Shown here in pieces: positions 1-8,735 of a DNA stretch of 64,000 nt. Where the stretch lies: NCBI GenBank assembly GCA_027490095.1, contig JAIXYT010000051.1:101794-165793 (forward strand). Reading direction: 5' to 3'. The notes beneath the pieces are model-generated. The model had not been told where the DNA came from. It did no database searches and worked only from the letters and a program-made list of their open reading frames with translations. Origin of the DNA: Sphingomonadales bacterium. GTDB lineage: Bacteria > Pseudomonadota > Alphaproteobacteria > Sphingomonadales > Sphingomonadaceae. The translations under genes were made by a program, and so were the position numbers. Numbering within the stretch: the stretch's first letter is position 1; each line of letters opens with the position of its first letter.

Positions 1-239
1 GCAAGTCAATTGGGATCTTGAGTTTCTGACCGGCCTAGAGCGTGCCGGAGCCTATGCCAGTGAATCTACTCGGACGATATCGCGGCTATCGATCCCGCCG
101 ACGAGGTCAGGGCCACATCGCGCTTGGTCGCGGTCACAACGATCTCGCCGCCCAGATCGTCGCTCGCCGTCTGGGCCAGCGTAGCGTTCGCCAGCGGCAC
201 GCCTCACGGCACGGGAACTACGCTGGCATCATATCTCAT
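1..239 (-). pseudogene. Decayed N-terminus of a TonB-dependent receptor gene
   Basis: A Shine-Dalgarno sequence (GGAGGA) sits six bases before an ATG at 239. That frame gives MRYDASVVPVP, then TGA (204-206), then GVPLANATLAQTASDD and GEIVVTATKRDVAL in the same frame, ending at TAG (66-68). The second part looks like the end of a signal peptide (ATLA-Q) followed by the N-terminal plug segment of a TonB-dependent receptor, whose usual form is (D/E)IVVTATKR. Similarity seems to continue past the TAG in another frame (RFTGIGSGTL). At least two stops and a probable frameshift mark it as broken. The left limit is the window edge, so the rest may lie outside. A TTGACG box at 285-290 may be its old -35 element. 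This is inference from motif resemblance; no alignment was run. Confidence 0.55.
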
Positions 240-444
240 GATCTGTCCTCCCAGATCAACGGCGTTATTGATCACAAATCACAACGTCAATCCAACACAG
301 GCAGAATGCCGGCATCCCACAGGGCGGGTGCAACCAGCTGGGGAGAAATGCCAAATCACCGACAGCCAAGCCGGAGGTTGGTGGCGCAGCGCGTGCTCGC
401 CGCCAGACCGGGGCAGCCCCGCCGATTTGTGGCGTGCACGAACC

Positions 445-1638
445 CTATCGCTGGGCGGCGCCCGTCCGGCCCATGATACGCCAAATGTCCGTGACTTCGC
501 CCAAATCGGACATCACGTAGATTTTGTCGAACGCACTTGTCGTCATGTCGAGCCTAGTGGGGAATAGCTCTACCTGGTCGCCCAGCGCAACTCCGGCACC
601 CTCCGTCCAGCTCAGGGATCCGTATTCCGCGCCCGTCACGTCGACGCGCAGATCCGGCCGCGCCTTGACCCGGTCGGAGGGGCGGACCTGCGCCTTGCCG
701 CCGGCGTCTATGGACGCGCGCCCTGGCCGCGTTGCGCTGATTACAGTTGTGAGCACGGTCAGTGCCGGTTCGAACGCGTTGAGTTCAGGCGCGTTGTAGC
801 GACCGCCGATCGCTTGGTAGGCGGTGTCCATGAATACATAGGATCCCACCTGGAGTTCGGACAATGTGCCGTGGTCGATATCGAACGTTCCGGTGCTTCC
901 GCCGGTTAGCGTTTCGGCCGGAAGCCCCAGCGAGCGGAAGGCGTCCCTGACCGCCACACCGAGCGCAAGATCGGCCTGCGACCGTGCATATCGCTCGGTC
1001 CAGCCCAGTGTGTGCGCCGCATCGCCGGAATATGCCATGATCCCCGCCAGGCGGAGAGTAGAAGACGACGCAATCAGCTGGGCAAGCGCGACGGCGTCCT
1101 TCACCGACCCGACGCCCTGGCGACTCATGCCCGCGTCGACATCGACAAGGACGTTCATGCGCGAACCGGCCACGGCTCCTTCCCGCTCAAGCTGCATGAC
1201 GATCGAAGGCGAATCGACGACGAGCTGGAAGGCAGGCTGGCGTGCGGCGAGTTCACCCACTCTGCTGATTTTGTTCGTTCCCGCCGGCTGGCTGGTCAAC
1301 AGCACATTGGGCAAACCATGATCGACCAAAAGCTCGCACTCCGCGACGGTCGCGGCGCTGATCCCGATCGCTCCCAACTCGATCTGTCGTTTGGCAACCT
1401 CGATGCATTTGTGCACCTTGAAATGGGGTCGGAGGGCGACCCCGGCGGCATTGGCATGCGCGGCCATCTTGACTACATTGCGGTCATAGGCCGAGCGGTC
1501 GAGAAGAAGTGCCGGCGTCGCGATGGAAGCGCGCTCATGCGGCTCGCGGTCCGTGCGCGCAATGGATTGTGGCTTGGCCAGCTGCGTGAGGCCTGCCGAA
1601 CCGACGACCGCTTCGCAACGTGTCAGCTCCACCTTCAT
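445..1638 (-). CDS. D-threonine aldolase / D-serine dehydratase-like PLP enzyme
   Basis: This is a 397-residue fold-type III PLP enzyme. Such enzymes use pyridoxal phosphate on an alanine-racemase-type barrel to cleave or dehydrate D-amino acids such as D-threonine, D-3-hydroxyaspartate or D-serine. The PLP lysine lies in RPHFKVHK near residue 73, after the usual TPALLLD strand near residue 41. A phosphate-binding stretch (TGGSTGTFD) follows near residue 242. Near the C-terminus the family normally has PxHCD or HxC, where His and Asp or Cys bind the metal. Here the segment reads PTRLDMT: the His is Arg, while the Asp remains. Metal dependence or substrate may therefore differ. The first 35 or so residues precede the conserved start, so translation could begin later. 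It is a single minus-strand gene beside a receptor pseudogene. The exact substrate is unknown. Confidence 0.8.
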   Translation of the reverse strand: MKVELTRCEAVVGSAGLTQLAKPQSIARTDREPHERASIATPALLLDRSAYDRNVVKMAAHANAAGVALRPHFKVHKCIEVAKRQIELGAIGISAATVAECELLVDHGLPNVLLTSQPAGTNKISRVGELAARQPAFQLVVDSPSIVMQLEREGAVAGSRMNVLVDVDAGMSRQGVGSVKDAVALAQLIASSSTLRLAGIMAYSGDAAHTLGWTERYARSQADLALGVAVRDAFRSLGLPAETLTGGSTGTFDIDHGTLSELQVGSYVFMDTAYQAIGGRYNAPELNAFEPALTVLTTVISATRPGRASIDAGGKAQVRPSDRVKARPDLRVDVTGAEYGSLSWTEGAGVALGDQVELFPTRLDMTTSAFDKIYVMSDLGEVTDIWRIMGRTGAAQR

Positions 1639-1715
1639 ACCCTCCCGACTGACGGCGTCGGACCGTGAAATCTACTGCATTGCGCAGGCATATGCAGACC
1701 GACGGCGGTCTCCAA

Positions 1716-1744
1716 CCACTATAGTGGATGTGATCATAAATCAA
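1716..1744 (-). promoter_or_regulatory. Candidate promoter and palindromic operator of the aldolase-like gene
   Basis: On the minus strand TTGATT (1739-1744) and TATAGT (1718-1723) form a -35/-10 pair with a 15-base spacer, which is slightly short. The -10 lies inside a perfect 12-base palindrome, CCACTATAGTGG (1716-1727). A repressor bound there would block the promoter. The start codon is about 80 bases downstream. The palindrome is seen directly; its function is inferred. Confidence 0.35.
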
Positions 1745-2382
1745 ACGAGGTGGCATTGAGGCGTGGTGTTGACGTGGTCGCTACCTCCCTCCCATCGAAG
1801 TTTCAGATAACCGGTTTGCTGATCACATCATGTCTGCCCTCCGGCAAGAGCCACAGCTCGACGCTTAATCGACAATGCCGGCAGCCACCCCCGCCTGCCG
1901 CTTGCACCGGACGCTTTATGCCGCGCTTCGCTGCAGAGCCGCCAGTCCGCAAACGGCCCCAATTCCGCCGTTCCCAGTGGCGTCGCAATCTCCCGCCAGT
2001 GGCTGCGCGCAGCTACGCCCTTTGTCGTCGTGCCCATGACATCGCAGAGGCCGAACGCTGAAGCCACACAGCCTCCGGACCATGGCCACTCCGCCTGCCC
2101 GTCCGAACCCAGCGCCCCAGGGGTTGTGCGCCATCGCGCACTGTTCTTCTTGACGAAGCCTCTGATATTCTTTCACTTTTCTTGATCCCGGGCTTGCGCC
2201 CGCCAGTGAGCATGCCTATTCAACCCCCAGCTCTTCGGAGCCACTCTTCAAGCAGATCCTTCTGACCCGACCGGGCCAGCATCGAAGGCAGCATGAGAGG
2301 TTTTCACCAACCGCGGCACGCGGTGGGTGGGTGCCTTCTTCTGCCCATCCGCATGCGTGTCGTCAGCACGAAGGACCTCATT
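1745..2382. other. About 640 bases without a recognisable gene
   Basis: Short open frames exist on both strands here (for example 1750-2061 plus and 1916-2176 minus). None shows a recognisable motif, a convincing ribosome-binding site or family resemblance, and they overlap each other. The stretch probably holds the left boundary of the island. I saw no direct repeat of the tRNA-Lys 3' end in it. Confidence 0.4.
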
Positions 2383-3906
2383 ATGAAGCTCTCCCCTAAA
2401 GACCGGGCCAAGCAGGCAGCAGCCGATGTGGAACGGCAGCTGCACCGCGTCGTGACCCCCGACCGGATCGAGCAGGTGCCGATCTCCAGCCTCAAGCCCT
2501 ACGCCCGCAACGCGCGCACCCACAGCCCCAAGCAGATCGCCCAGATCGCGGCGTCCATGAGCAGCTTCGGCTTCATCAACCCGGTGCTGGTGACGGCAGA
2601 GTCCGAGATCATCGCCGGCCACGGGCGGGTGGAAGCCGCCAAGCAGCTGGGCATGCACCAGGTCCCGGTTCTCCGGATCGAAGGCCTGACCGAAGCCCAG
2701 ATCGCGGCCTACCGCCTCGCCGACAACAGGCTTGCCGAACTTGCCGGCTGGGACGCGGACATCCTCGCCATCGAGTTCCAGACCCTGTCCCAGCTGGATA
2801 CGGGCTTCGAGCTGTCGGTCACCGGTTGGGATATGCCGGAGATCGATCTGCTGATCGATCCGCCTTCGGCCAAGGCTCCCTCGGAATCGGACCCCGACGA
2901 CATCGTTCCAGCGCTTGCTGCCGCTCCTGTCTCGCGCGTGGGCGACCCCTGGATGCTTGGCCGGCATCGTGTTGTCTGCGGCTCGGCGCTCGATCCTGAG
3001 GTCTACACCCGCCTGCTGAAGGGCGAGCAAGTCCGCATGGTCTGCCAGGACCCGCCCTGGAACATCGCGGTCTCCACCATCTCGGGGATGGGGAAGACCC
3101 AGCATCGGGAGTTTCCGATGGCGAGCGGGGAGATGACCGACGCCGAGTTCCGCACCTTCCTGACCGACACCATCCGCCTGGCCGCTGCCCAGTCTATCGA
3201 GGGCGCCATTCTCCAGCTGTTCATCGACTGGCGGGGCGTCGAGAAGATGATCGCGGCGGGTGAGGGCCTCGGCCTTCGCCTCATCAATCTCTGCGTCTGG
3301 GCCAAGACCTCGGGGGGGATGGGATCTCTATACCGCTCGCAGCACGAGCTCGTGGTCGTGTTCACCAAGCCCGGCGCGCCGTACCGCAACAATGTCCAGC
3401 TGGGCAAGTTCGGGCGCTACCGCACCAATGTCTGGACCATGGCCGGCCAGAACAGCTTCGGGGCCGAGCGGATGGCCGCGCTCGAGAGCCACCCGACCGC
3501 CAAGCCGGTGGCGCTGATCGCGGAGGCCCTGCGCGACGTGACCGACCGGGGCGATCTGGTGCTCGACAGCTTCCTCGGCTCGGGCACGACGCTGATGGCA
3601 GCGGAGCGCACTGGCCGGGTGGCGCGCTGCATCGAGCTCGACCCGCTCTATGTGGACACAGCCATCCGCCGCTGGGAGGCGAGCACCGGCGAGACGGCGG
3701 TTCTGGAGGCAACCGGGCAGACGTTCGCGCAGGTGGCCGCGGAACGGGCGAGCGCCGATGACAAGGTGCCGGACAGGGGCAAGGTCAGTATCGACCCCGC
3801 GCCGGGGCTGACCGCGAGCACTGACGTCCCCGTCGGGAAGCAGCCGACCCGCGTTCGTACCCGCAGCGCGGCCATCGCTGCCCTGAAGGAGACGGCCAAT
3901 GGCTGA
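2383..3906 (+). CDS. ParB-like nuclease domain fused to N6-adenine DNA methyltransferase
   Basis: This phage-type DNA methyltransferase of about 507 residues has an N-terminal ParB/Srx-like domain (residues 20-130, with the phosphate-site motif IIAGHGR). The C-terminal methyltransferase has motif IV DPPWN followed later by the SAM-binding motif DSFLGSGTT, which is the beta-class order. It probably methylates adenine in a short site. The start at 2383 is chosen because AAGGA (2371-2375) lies seven bases upstream; an in-frame ATG at 2293 lacks such a site. It overlaps the next gene by eight bases, and the three-gene order methylase-DUF5681-terminase is common in alphaproteobacterial prophage-like islands. 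It may protect island DNA or mark DNA for packaging; which is not visible. Confidence 0.85.
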   Translation: MKLSPKDRAKQAAADVERQLHRVVTPDRIEQVPISSLKPYARNARTHSPKQIAQIAASMSSFGFINPVLVTAESEIIAGHGRVEAAKQLGMHQVPVLRIEGLTEAQIAAYRLADNRLAELAGWDADILAIEFQTLSQLDTGFELSVTGWDMPEIDLLIDPPSAKAPSESDPDDIVPALAAAPVSRVGDPWMLGRHRVVCGSALDPEVYTRLLKGEQVRMVCQDPPWNIAVSTISGMGKTQHREFPMASGEMTDAEFRTFLTDTIRLAAAQSIEGAILQLFIDWRGVEKMIAAGEGLGLRLINLCVWAKTSGGMGSLYRSQHELVVVFTKPGAPYRNNVQLGKFGRYRTNVWTMAGQNSFGAERMAALESHPTAKPVALIAEALRDVTDRGDLVLDSFLGSGTTLMAAERTGRVARCIELDPLYVDTAIRRWEASTGETAVLEATGQTFAQVAAERASADDKVPDRGKVSIDPAPGLTASTDVPVGKQPTRVRTRSAAIAALKETANG

Positions 3907-4456
3907 TCCTGCCAACAAGGCCCCGGTCCGCATCCGCGTGCGGCGCACCGTTGCTGACAACCCGACCATGGACGACCTGGAGGCCGCTGACGCGGCTTCC
4001 AGCGACCAGTCGGTCGAGGAGCGCCTGGTGGCCACGGAGCCCAGCGATCCCCCTGCTGGCAAGAAGAAGCGCAAGCCCAACAAGGGAAGCTTCAAGCCCG
4101 GGGTGTCCGGCAACAAAAATGGTCGCCCCAAGGGCGCCAAGGGCACCAAGACCATCGTCCGCAAGGTGCTGGGCGAGAAGGTGGAGATCCGGACCCCGGA
4201 AGGTCCCAAGAAGGTGACCCTGTTCGAGGGTCTCCTTCGCAAGGAGGTCCAGCGCGCCGCCGACGGCGACTGGCGCGCACGCAACACTGTGCTGATGCTC
4301 GCCCGCTGGGCGCTGCCCGAGCTGTCGCCCAGCGACAGTGATGCGGCTTCTGGAACTCCTGCTGTCGACACCGAGACCGACAACGCGATCATTGCCTGGT
4401 TCTCGGGCAAGCTGCTGGGCGGCGATGACGTCCCTGATGCAGGAGTGCCGCAGTGA
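3899..4456 (+). CDS. DUF5681 domain protein
   Basis: This 185-residue basic protein has an N-terminal acidic tail, a KKKRKPNK stretch, and the family signature SFKPGVSGNKNGRPKGAKG near residue 64. The C-terminal half is helical. The family has no established biochemical role. It is regularly encoded just before a large terminase gene, so a part in DNA packaging or recognition is a reasonable guess, perhaps as a small-terminase stand-in. The start overlaps the end of the methyltransferase by eight bases, and the stop overlaps the GTG start of the terminase by four (GTGA), so the three genes are translationally coupled. Confidence 0.8.
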   Translation: MADPANKAPVRIRVRRTVADNPTMDDLEAADAASSDQSVEERLVATEPSDPPAGKKKRKPNKGSFKPGVSGNKNGRPKGAKGTKTIVRKVLGEKVEIRTPEGPKKVTLFEGLLRKEVQRAADGDWRARNTVLMLARWALPELSPSDSDAASGTPAVDTETDNAIIAWFSGKLLGGDDVPDAGVPQ

Positions 4457-5961
4457 GCGACCGTCAGGCAGCCCTTGCTGCACTCACCCGCCAGCACCTG
4501 TTCGTCATGCTGATGCGGGCGTTCGCCATGTTCCACCCGGGGCAGAGCCTGCAGCCCAGCTGGTATCTGGAGGCCACGTGCCACTGGCTGGAGGGGGTGG
4601 CGCTTGGCGAGCGTCCCCGCTCCATGATCTGGATCCAGCCACGGACCCTGAAGTCGTTCACGACCGCGGTGGTGTTCCCCTGCTGGGTGCTGGGCCGTAA
4701 TCCGTCCGCCAAGATCATGGTCGCAGCTTACGGCGAGGCCCTGTCACGCGAGCATGCCGAGAAGCGTCGACAGATCATGGAGAGCGACTGGTACAAAGCC
4801 CTGTTCCCGGGCACCCGGGTATCCGAGAGCCGCGTCCTCGAGCTGAAGACCACCAAAGGGGGCTCCTGCCAGGCGGTGTCGGTGGGTGGCCCGGTCACCG
4901 GACGCGGTGCCGATCTCATCATCCTCGACGACTGCATGAAGGCCGAGGACGTCACCAGCGAGGCGGAACGCGGCAACATCAAGAACTGGTTCTCCAACGC
5001 GCTCTCCACCCGGCTCAACGACAAGCGGGACGGCGCCATCGTCTCCATCCAGCAGCGGCTGCACGAGGATGACCTGCCCGCATACCTCGCCGACAAGGGT
5101 TACACCTGCCTCAACCTCCCGGCCGTGGCCGAAGAAGATCATCTTGTCGCCATCGGCTACAAGCACACCTACCTTCGCAAGGCCGGTGAGCTTCTGGACC
5201 CGGTGCGGTTCCCCCAGGAGGTGCTGGACCAGGAGCGGCTGAACCTTGGGCCCCAGGCCTATTCCGCGCAGTATCTCCAGAACCCGGTCTCGCCCGAAGG
5301 CAACCTGCTGCGCATGGAGCAGTTCCGGGTCTACCGTACCGACATCCCGCGCGAACGTTTCGACAAGGTCATCCAGAGCTGGGACACGGCAGCTTCCGAG
5401 CTTCCAACCTCCGATTACACGGTCGGCACCACCTGGGGCTATCTCGCGGGCCGGGTGTTCCTGCTGGACATCTACCGCAAGCGGGTCTCCTACCCGGACC
5501 TGAAACGGGCCGTGCTGGCGGCACAGCACAAGTGGCAGGCCGACATCGTGATCATCGAGAACGCCAGCACGGGCCAGGCGCTGCTCGGCGAACTGATCCG
5601 CATCAACAGGCCCTACCAGCTGTTCAGTGCGCCCATGGGCCGGCTCAAACAGCGCAGCAAGGAAGACCGGCTGATCGCCCAGACCGGGCAGATCGAAGAA
5701 GGCCGGGTCTGGCTGCCTGCCCGGCTCGACGGGCTGGACGTGTTCCGGAACGAGCTCAGGGCGTTCCCCAACGGGCGTCATGACGACTGCGTCGACACCC
5801 TCACCCAGCTGCTCGAACTCCTGATGCACCGCTGGCAGGAGTTCCACAAACGGTACACGCCCGAAGGGAGGCTGGTGGATCACATCCGCGGGGACAGGCC
5901 GCCGCTGCCGAAACTGCCGGCATGGATCGAGGGGGAGGAAGAGGAGGAAGGTGAATGCTAG
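4453..5961 (+). CDS. Phage terminase large subunit
   Basis: This 502-residue packaging motor and nuclease starts at GTG (4453), overlapping the DUF5681 stop. The N-terminal ATPase half has a degenerate Walker A (QPRTLKS, near residue 61) and a Walker B (DLIILDD, near residue 151). The C-terminal nuclease half carries acidic motifs SWDTAASE (near residue 310), IIENASTG and RHDDCVDTL. The family usually cuts and translocates concatemeric phage DNA into a prohead. No portal, capsid or tail gene follows. Instead, 150 bases on, the locus switches to the minus-strand defence genes, so the phage module is either a remnant or part of a satellite using helper structural proteins. Confidence 0.88.
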   Translation: MSDRQAALAALTRQHLFVMLMRAFAMFHPGQSLQPSWYLEATCHWLEGVALGERPRSMIWIQPRTLKSFTTAVVFPCWVLGRNPSAKIMVAAYGEALSREHAEKRRQIMESDWYKALFPGTRVSESRVLELKTTKGGSCQAVSVGGPVTGRGADLIILDDCMKAEDVTSEAERGNIKNWFSNALSTRLNDKRDGAIVSIQQRLHEDDLPAYLADKGYTCLNLPAVAEEDHLVAIGYKHTYLRKAGELLDPVRFPQEVLDQERLNLGPQAYSAQYLQNPVSPEGNLLRMEQFRVYRTDIPRERFDKVIQSWDTAASELPTSDYTVGTTWGYLAGRVFLLDIYRKRVSYPDLKRAVLAAQHKWQADIVIIENASTGQALLGELIRINRPYQLFSAPMGRLKQRSKEDRLIAQTGQIEEGRVWLPARLDGLDVFRNELRAFPNGRHDDCVDTLTQLLELLMHRWQEFHKRYTPEGRLVDHIRGDRPPLPKLPAWIEGEEEEEGEC

Positions 5962-6114
5962 GAATTGACGACAAACCTGTTGCACCTCGCGTTCATAAGA
6001 CTGCTTAACGCGCCCATTTTGGTCACTCGGCCCAACGGCTGGCGCTCCCAATAGCCGCCACTGTCCCGAACTTCTCGGCGTCGTCGTGTTAGTCGAAAAC
6101 CAGCCCGTGACCGC

Positions 6115-8271
6115 TCAGGCGGCGAGGTGCTCGAGGTCGTAGCGCTTGAGCCAAGGCAGGAGGGGCTTCACTGAACTTGCTGGATAGCGCGAATTCCGTG
6201 CGAAATCGGCGACCCGCGCTAGCTCGTTTTTTAGGAAGTCCACCGCCACGTTCTCGGCTGAGATGTGCCCATCGGGCATCACGACGACGAAGTCGTAGAT
6301 GGTTGCGTGGTCCTTCCCCGGCGAACGACGCAGGATGCGGCCGCGACGCTGGATGAACTGCCGGGGATTGCGTGAGCTAGCGATTAGGTAGGCGGTCTGG
6401 CACGCTGGAACGTCGATGCCTTCGTCGAGACACTTAATCGCCACCATCGCCTCGGTCTCGCCGTCCTTAAACTGCCTGAGGATCTCGCGTCGCTGCCAAC
6501 GGTTCTCGTCGGAGGTGAAGGGGGAGACCCGCACGCCGCGGCGCAAAAGCATCTGCGCGACCGCATGCCGCTGCTTGACCTCAGCATAATCCGTATCGAC
6601 CTCGTCCTCGTAGTCATCATCGACGAGCGTCCTCCCGTCGCTGCAATAGAACAGCGAATGTCGTTCGACCTTCGATGTATCGAGCAGTCGCTCGAGCTCG
6701 ACCATCTTGTTTTCGGCCGCACCAACGAGCCGGGCCCGCCGCATCAAGAGCGCCTTCAGCCGCTCGCCGGAAGGTGAGCCCATGTCGCTCCGAGCAGCGG
6801 CGAACGCGCGCGCGATCTGATCACTGAGGTCCAGGTAGTCCTGAGCCTCCCGGTTCGTTAGCTCGACCGGGACGGGGATGTATTCGTAGGGCGTGAGGAC
6901 CTTGTCGCGAACCGCGTCCGCCAGCGAGTATTGGAAGATCGAGCGATCGTAAACATCCCTCAGACGCTGGTTCGCGGCATCATCGAGGTAATGGAAGGGC
7001 GTCGCCGAGAGGCCGAGCCGGAAGCGTGCGCCCGGCAGAAGCTTGCCGACGTAGCCCGCTCCCCCGTGATGGTGGCACTCATCTCCAATGAAGAAGAGTC
7101 GCTCGACGTCTAACTGTGAGGCGAAAGCTTGGAAGTGTGCCGACTTAAGGGTCCTATTGACCACGACGACCGCGAGGAACTCGCGCTGCCCACCTCGATT
7201 GCGTCTTAGATAGGCCTGCGCGACTGATTCCCACTCGGCCCGCGATCCGTAGCATCTGACCGCATGGATGTTGAAGCGCGCCAGCTCCTCGCACCACTGG
7301 TCGGCAAGGTCCTGGTAGGGAACAGCAACTACCAGCGCGATGCCTTCGTTAGCTTCGGCAGTGCGCGTCGCCGCGTAGATCGCGGTTATCGTCTTGCCGG
7401 CCCCCGTCGCGAGCTCTAGGATGCCATTATAGCCGTTCGCGCTCCAGGCCCGCAGCGCCTCGAGCTGGTGGTTTCGCATTGCGAAGGGCGAACCGTGCAC
7501 CGTGGCCGGCACCGAGGGCCGCGGAGAGCCTGGATCCATGCGCCGCCTAAAGAATGCGCGCACCCTTTCGTCCTCCTGCTCCGGCGAAGGCATCTCGGGG
7601 AACCGATCCATCACAAAGCGAAGTCCTGCATCGATGGCTTCCGGTACGCCGCATACTACCGTTGAGCTTCCGGTGTTCCCCGACCACAGTCGCTCGAATG
7701 CATCGGCGTGGTTTTGGACATAGGCGCGCTGCCCCTCGTTCCACGAACCGAAAACGGTAATTTCCTCAGAGTTGAACCTCGGGTCGAGCGCACTCATCGT
7801 CTCGTTCATCGATCCGCTAAATGAAACCATGTCGCCGAGTTTATCCTCGAGCAGGCCGATCTTCTGATGGAACATGCCCTTGGGGCGGACGGCGACCTTT
7901 ATCTCGAGCCGCCCGGCATTGAACAGCCACGCTAGCACTCTGATACGGAACTCGAGGAGATCACCGCGGTGCTCCCCAATGAGCCGCTCGAAACTTGGCA
8001 ATTCATCGTCAGACCAGGGCCGACTCTCGCCCTCCCGGATCGCTTCGAAGTCTTCAGGGGAGACCAGTTTGCCAAAGATCAACCTGATCCGCCCTTCGCC
8101 GGCGACGATCCCGGACATCGCGGCCGGGGCGTTGAGAAGCACCCCGAGCGAAAAGAAGCCCACGGCGCGCCGGTAATCCACAGCGCTGCTAAGAGACGGC
8201 AGGAAAAACTCCTCATAGAGGTTGTCCGTCTCGGATGAGTAGTTGGTCCTGAGACCGAGCTTGCGCAGCAT
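6115..8271 (-). CDS. PLD-nuclease/SF2 helicase, phosphorothioation-associated restriction protein
   Basis: This 718-residue protein has an N-terminal phospholipase-D-like domain (residues 1-230; FHQKIGLLED and SGSMNE motifs, one HKD-like set) and a C-terminal SF2 helicase. The helicase motifs are LATGAGKTITA (Walker A), DECHHHG (DEAH-like motif II), LSATP (III) and QRRGRILR (VI). It matches the type annotated as a phosphorothioation-system restriction enzyme, which attacks DNA lacking the sulfur mark. The start at 8271 (MLRKLG) shares one base with the stop of the preceding gene (TGATG). It is the last gene of the minus-strand operon that includes sspB, sspC and sspD, and is a candidate member of the SspFGH-like arm. 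Assignment to a specific letter is not possible by eye. Confidence 0.8.
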   Translation of the reverse strand: MLRKLGLRTNYSSETDNLYEEFFLPSLSSAVDYRRAVGFFSLGVLLNAPAAMSGIVAGEGRIRLIFGKLVSPEDFEAIREGESRPWSDDELPSFERLIGEHRGDLLEFRIRVLAWLFNAGRLEIKVAVRPKGMFHQKIGLLEDKLGDMVSFSGSMNETMSALDPRFNSEEITVFGSWNEGQRAYVQNHADAFERLWSGNTGSSTVVCGVPEAIDAGLRFVMDRFPEMPSPEQEDERVRAFFRRRMDPGSPRPSVPATVHGSPFAMRNHQLEALRAWSANGYNGILELATGAGKTITAIYAATRTAEANEGIALVVAVPYQDLADQWCEELARFNIHAVRCYGSRAEWESVAQAYLRRNRGGQREFLAVVVVNRTLKSAHFQAFASQLDVERLFFIGDECHHHGGAGYVGKLLPGARFRLGLSATPFHYLDDAANQRLRDVYDRSIFQYSLADAVRDKVLTPYEYIPVPVELTNREAQDYLDLSDQIARAFAAARSDMGSPSGERLKALLMRRARLVGAAENKMVELERLLDTSKVERHSLFYCSDGRTLVDDDYEDEVDTDYAEVKQRHAVAQMLLRRGVRVSPFTSDENRWQRREILRQFKDGETEAMVAIKCLDEGIDVPACQTAYLIASSRNPRQFIQRRGRILRRSPGKDHATIYDFVVVMPDGHISAENVAVDFLKNELARVADFARNSRYPASSVKPLLPWLKRYDLEHLAA

Positions 8272-8735
8272 CAGAAAGTCGGCACAACCACGTCCGGCGT
8301 TGGGCCGTCCGAGGCGGGTGGCCGGACGCCGATGGAGTTGAGCCCCTTCCAAACCGCATCCTCGACATCGAGATCCGCAAAGCGGTCGATCCACGATTGA
8401 ACGAGCTCGAGGCCACCGTTCGAGTATTCCTCGTAGATTTGGATGCAGTCCCGCTCACGGTCGGGCCTCAAAACGTCCGAGGTCTTGCTCTCGGCAAGTG
8501 CGAGGGCGAAGACCATATCCACCGCCTCGTTGATTTGGTATTGAGCGCCGGCAATGTCCTCGGTGCCCGCGTTGGGGTCCAGCGGCACGCGGCGACGCTC
8601 TTTGTAGCCAAGGATAGCGCAGAACGTCAGCGCCTCCCTGAGAGTCGGGAACATCGTGGCGTCCTTGCCGCCGAGTTTTTGCAGCGTCTGCTCGAACGAC
8701 TTGCTGCGCTTAACGGGAGCGTGGATCAGTCGCAT
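8271..8735 (-). CDS. DNA phosphorothioation-associated protein (dnd_assoc_4-like)
   Basis: This small 154-residue acidic, mostly helical protein begins MRLIHAPVKRSKSFEQ. It contains a FCAILGYKERRR segment, then a central segment rich in Glu and Ala, and ends in VPTF. I see no catalytic motif. It resembles the small protein family annotated as phosphorothioation-associated protein 4, always found between a DndD-like ATPase gene and a restriction helicase gene in such loci; this resemblance is from memory. Both ends overlap their neighbours by one base (TGATG), so it is tightly coupled to the ATPase and helicase and is likely a subunit or adaptor of that complex. Confidence 0.7.
   Translation of the reverse strand: MRLIHAPVKRSKSFEQTLQKLGGKDATMFPTLREALTFCAILGYKERRRVPLDPNAGTEDIAGAQYQINEAVDMVFALALAESKTSDVLRPDRERDCIQIYEEYSNGGLELVQSWIDRFADLDVEDAVWKGLNSIGVRPPASDGPTPDVVVPTF

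Noticed and set aside
1750-2213. Several short frames in the left gap
   Set aside because: They overlap each other on both strands, lack ribosome-binding sites and resemble no family.
1-2400. A direct repeat of the tRNA-Lys 3' end as a left attachment site
   Set aside because: I looked for the tRNA 3' end sequence on both strands here and did not find it. The island end may lie outside the window, or the tRNA may not be the target.
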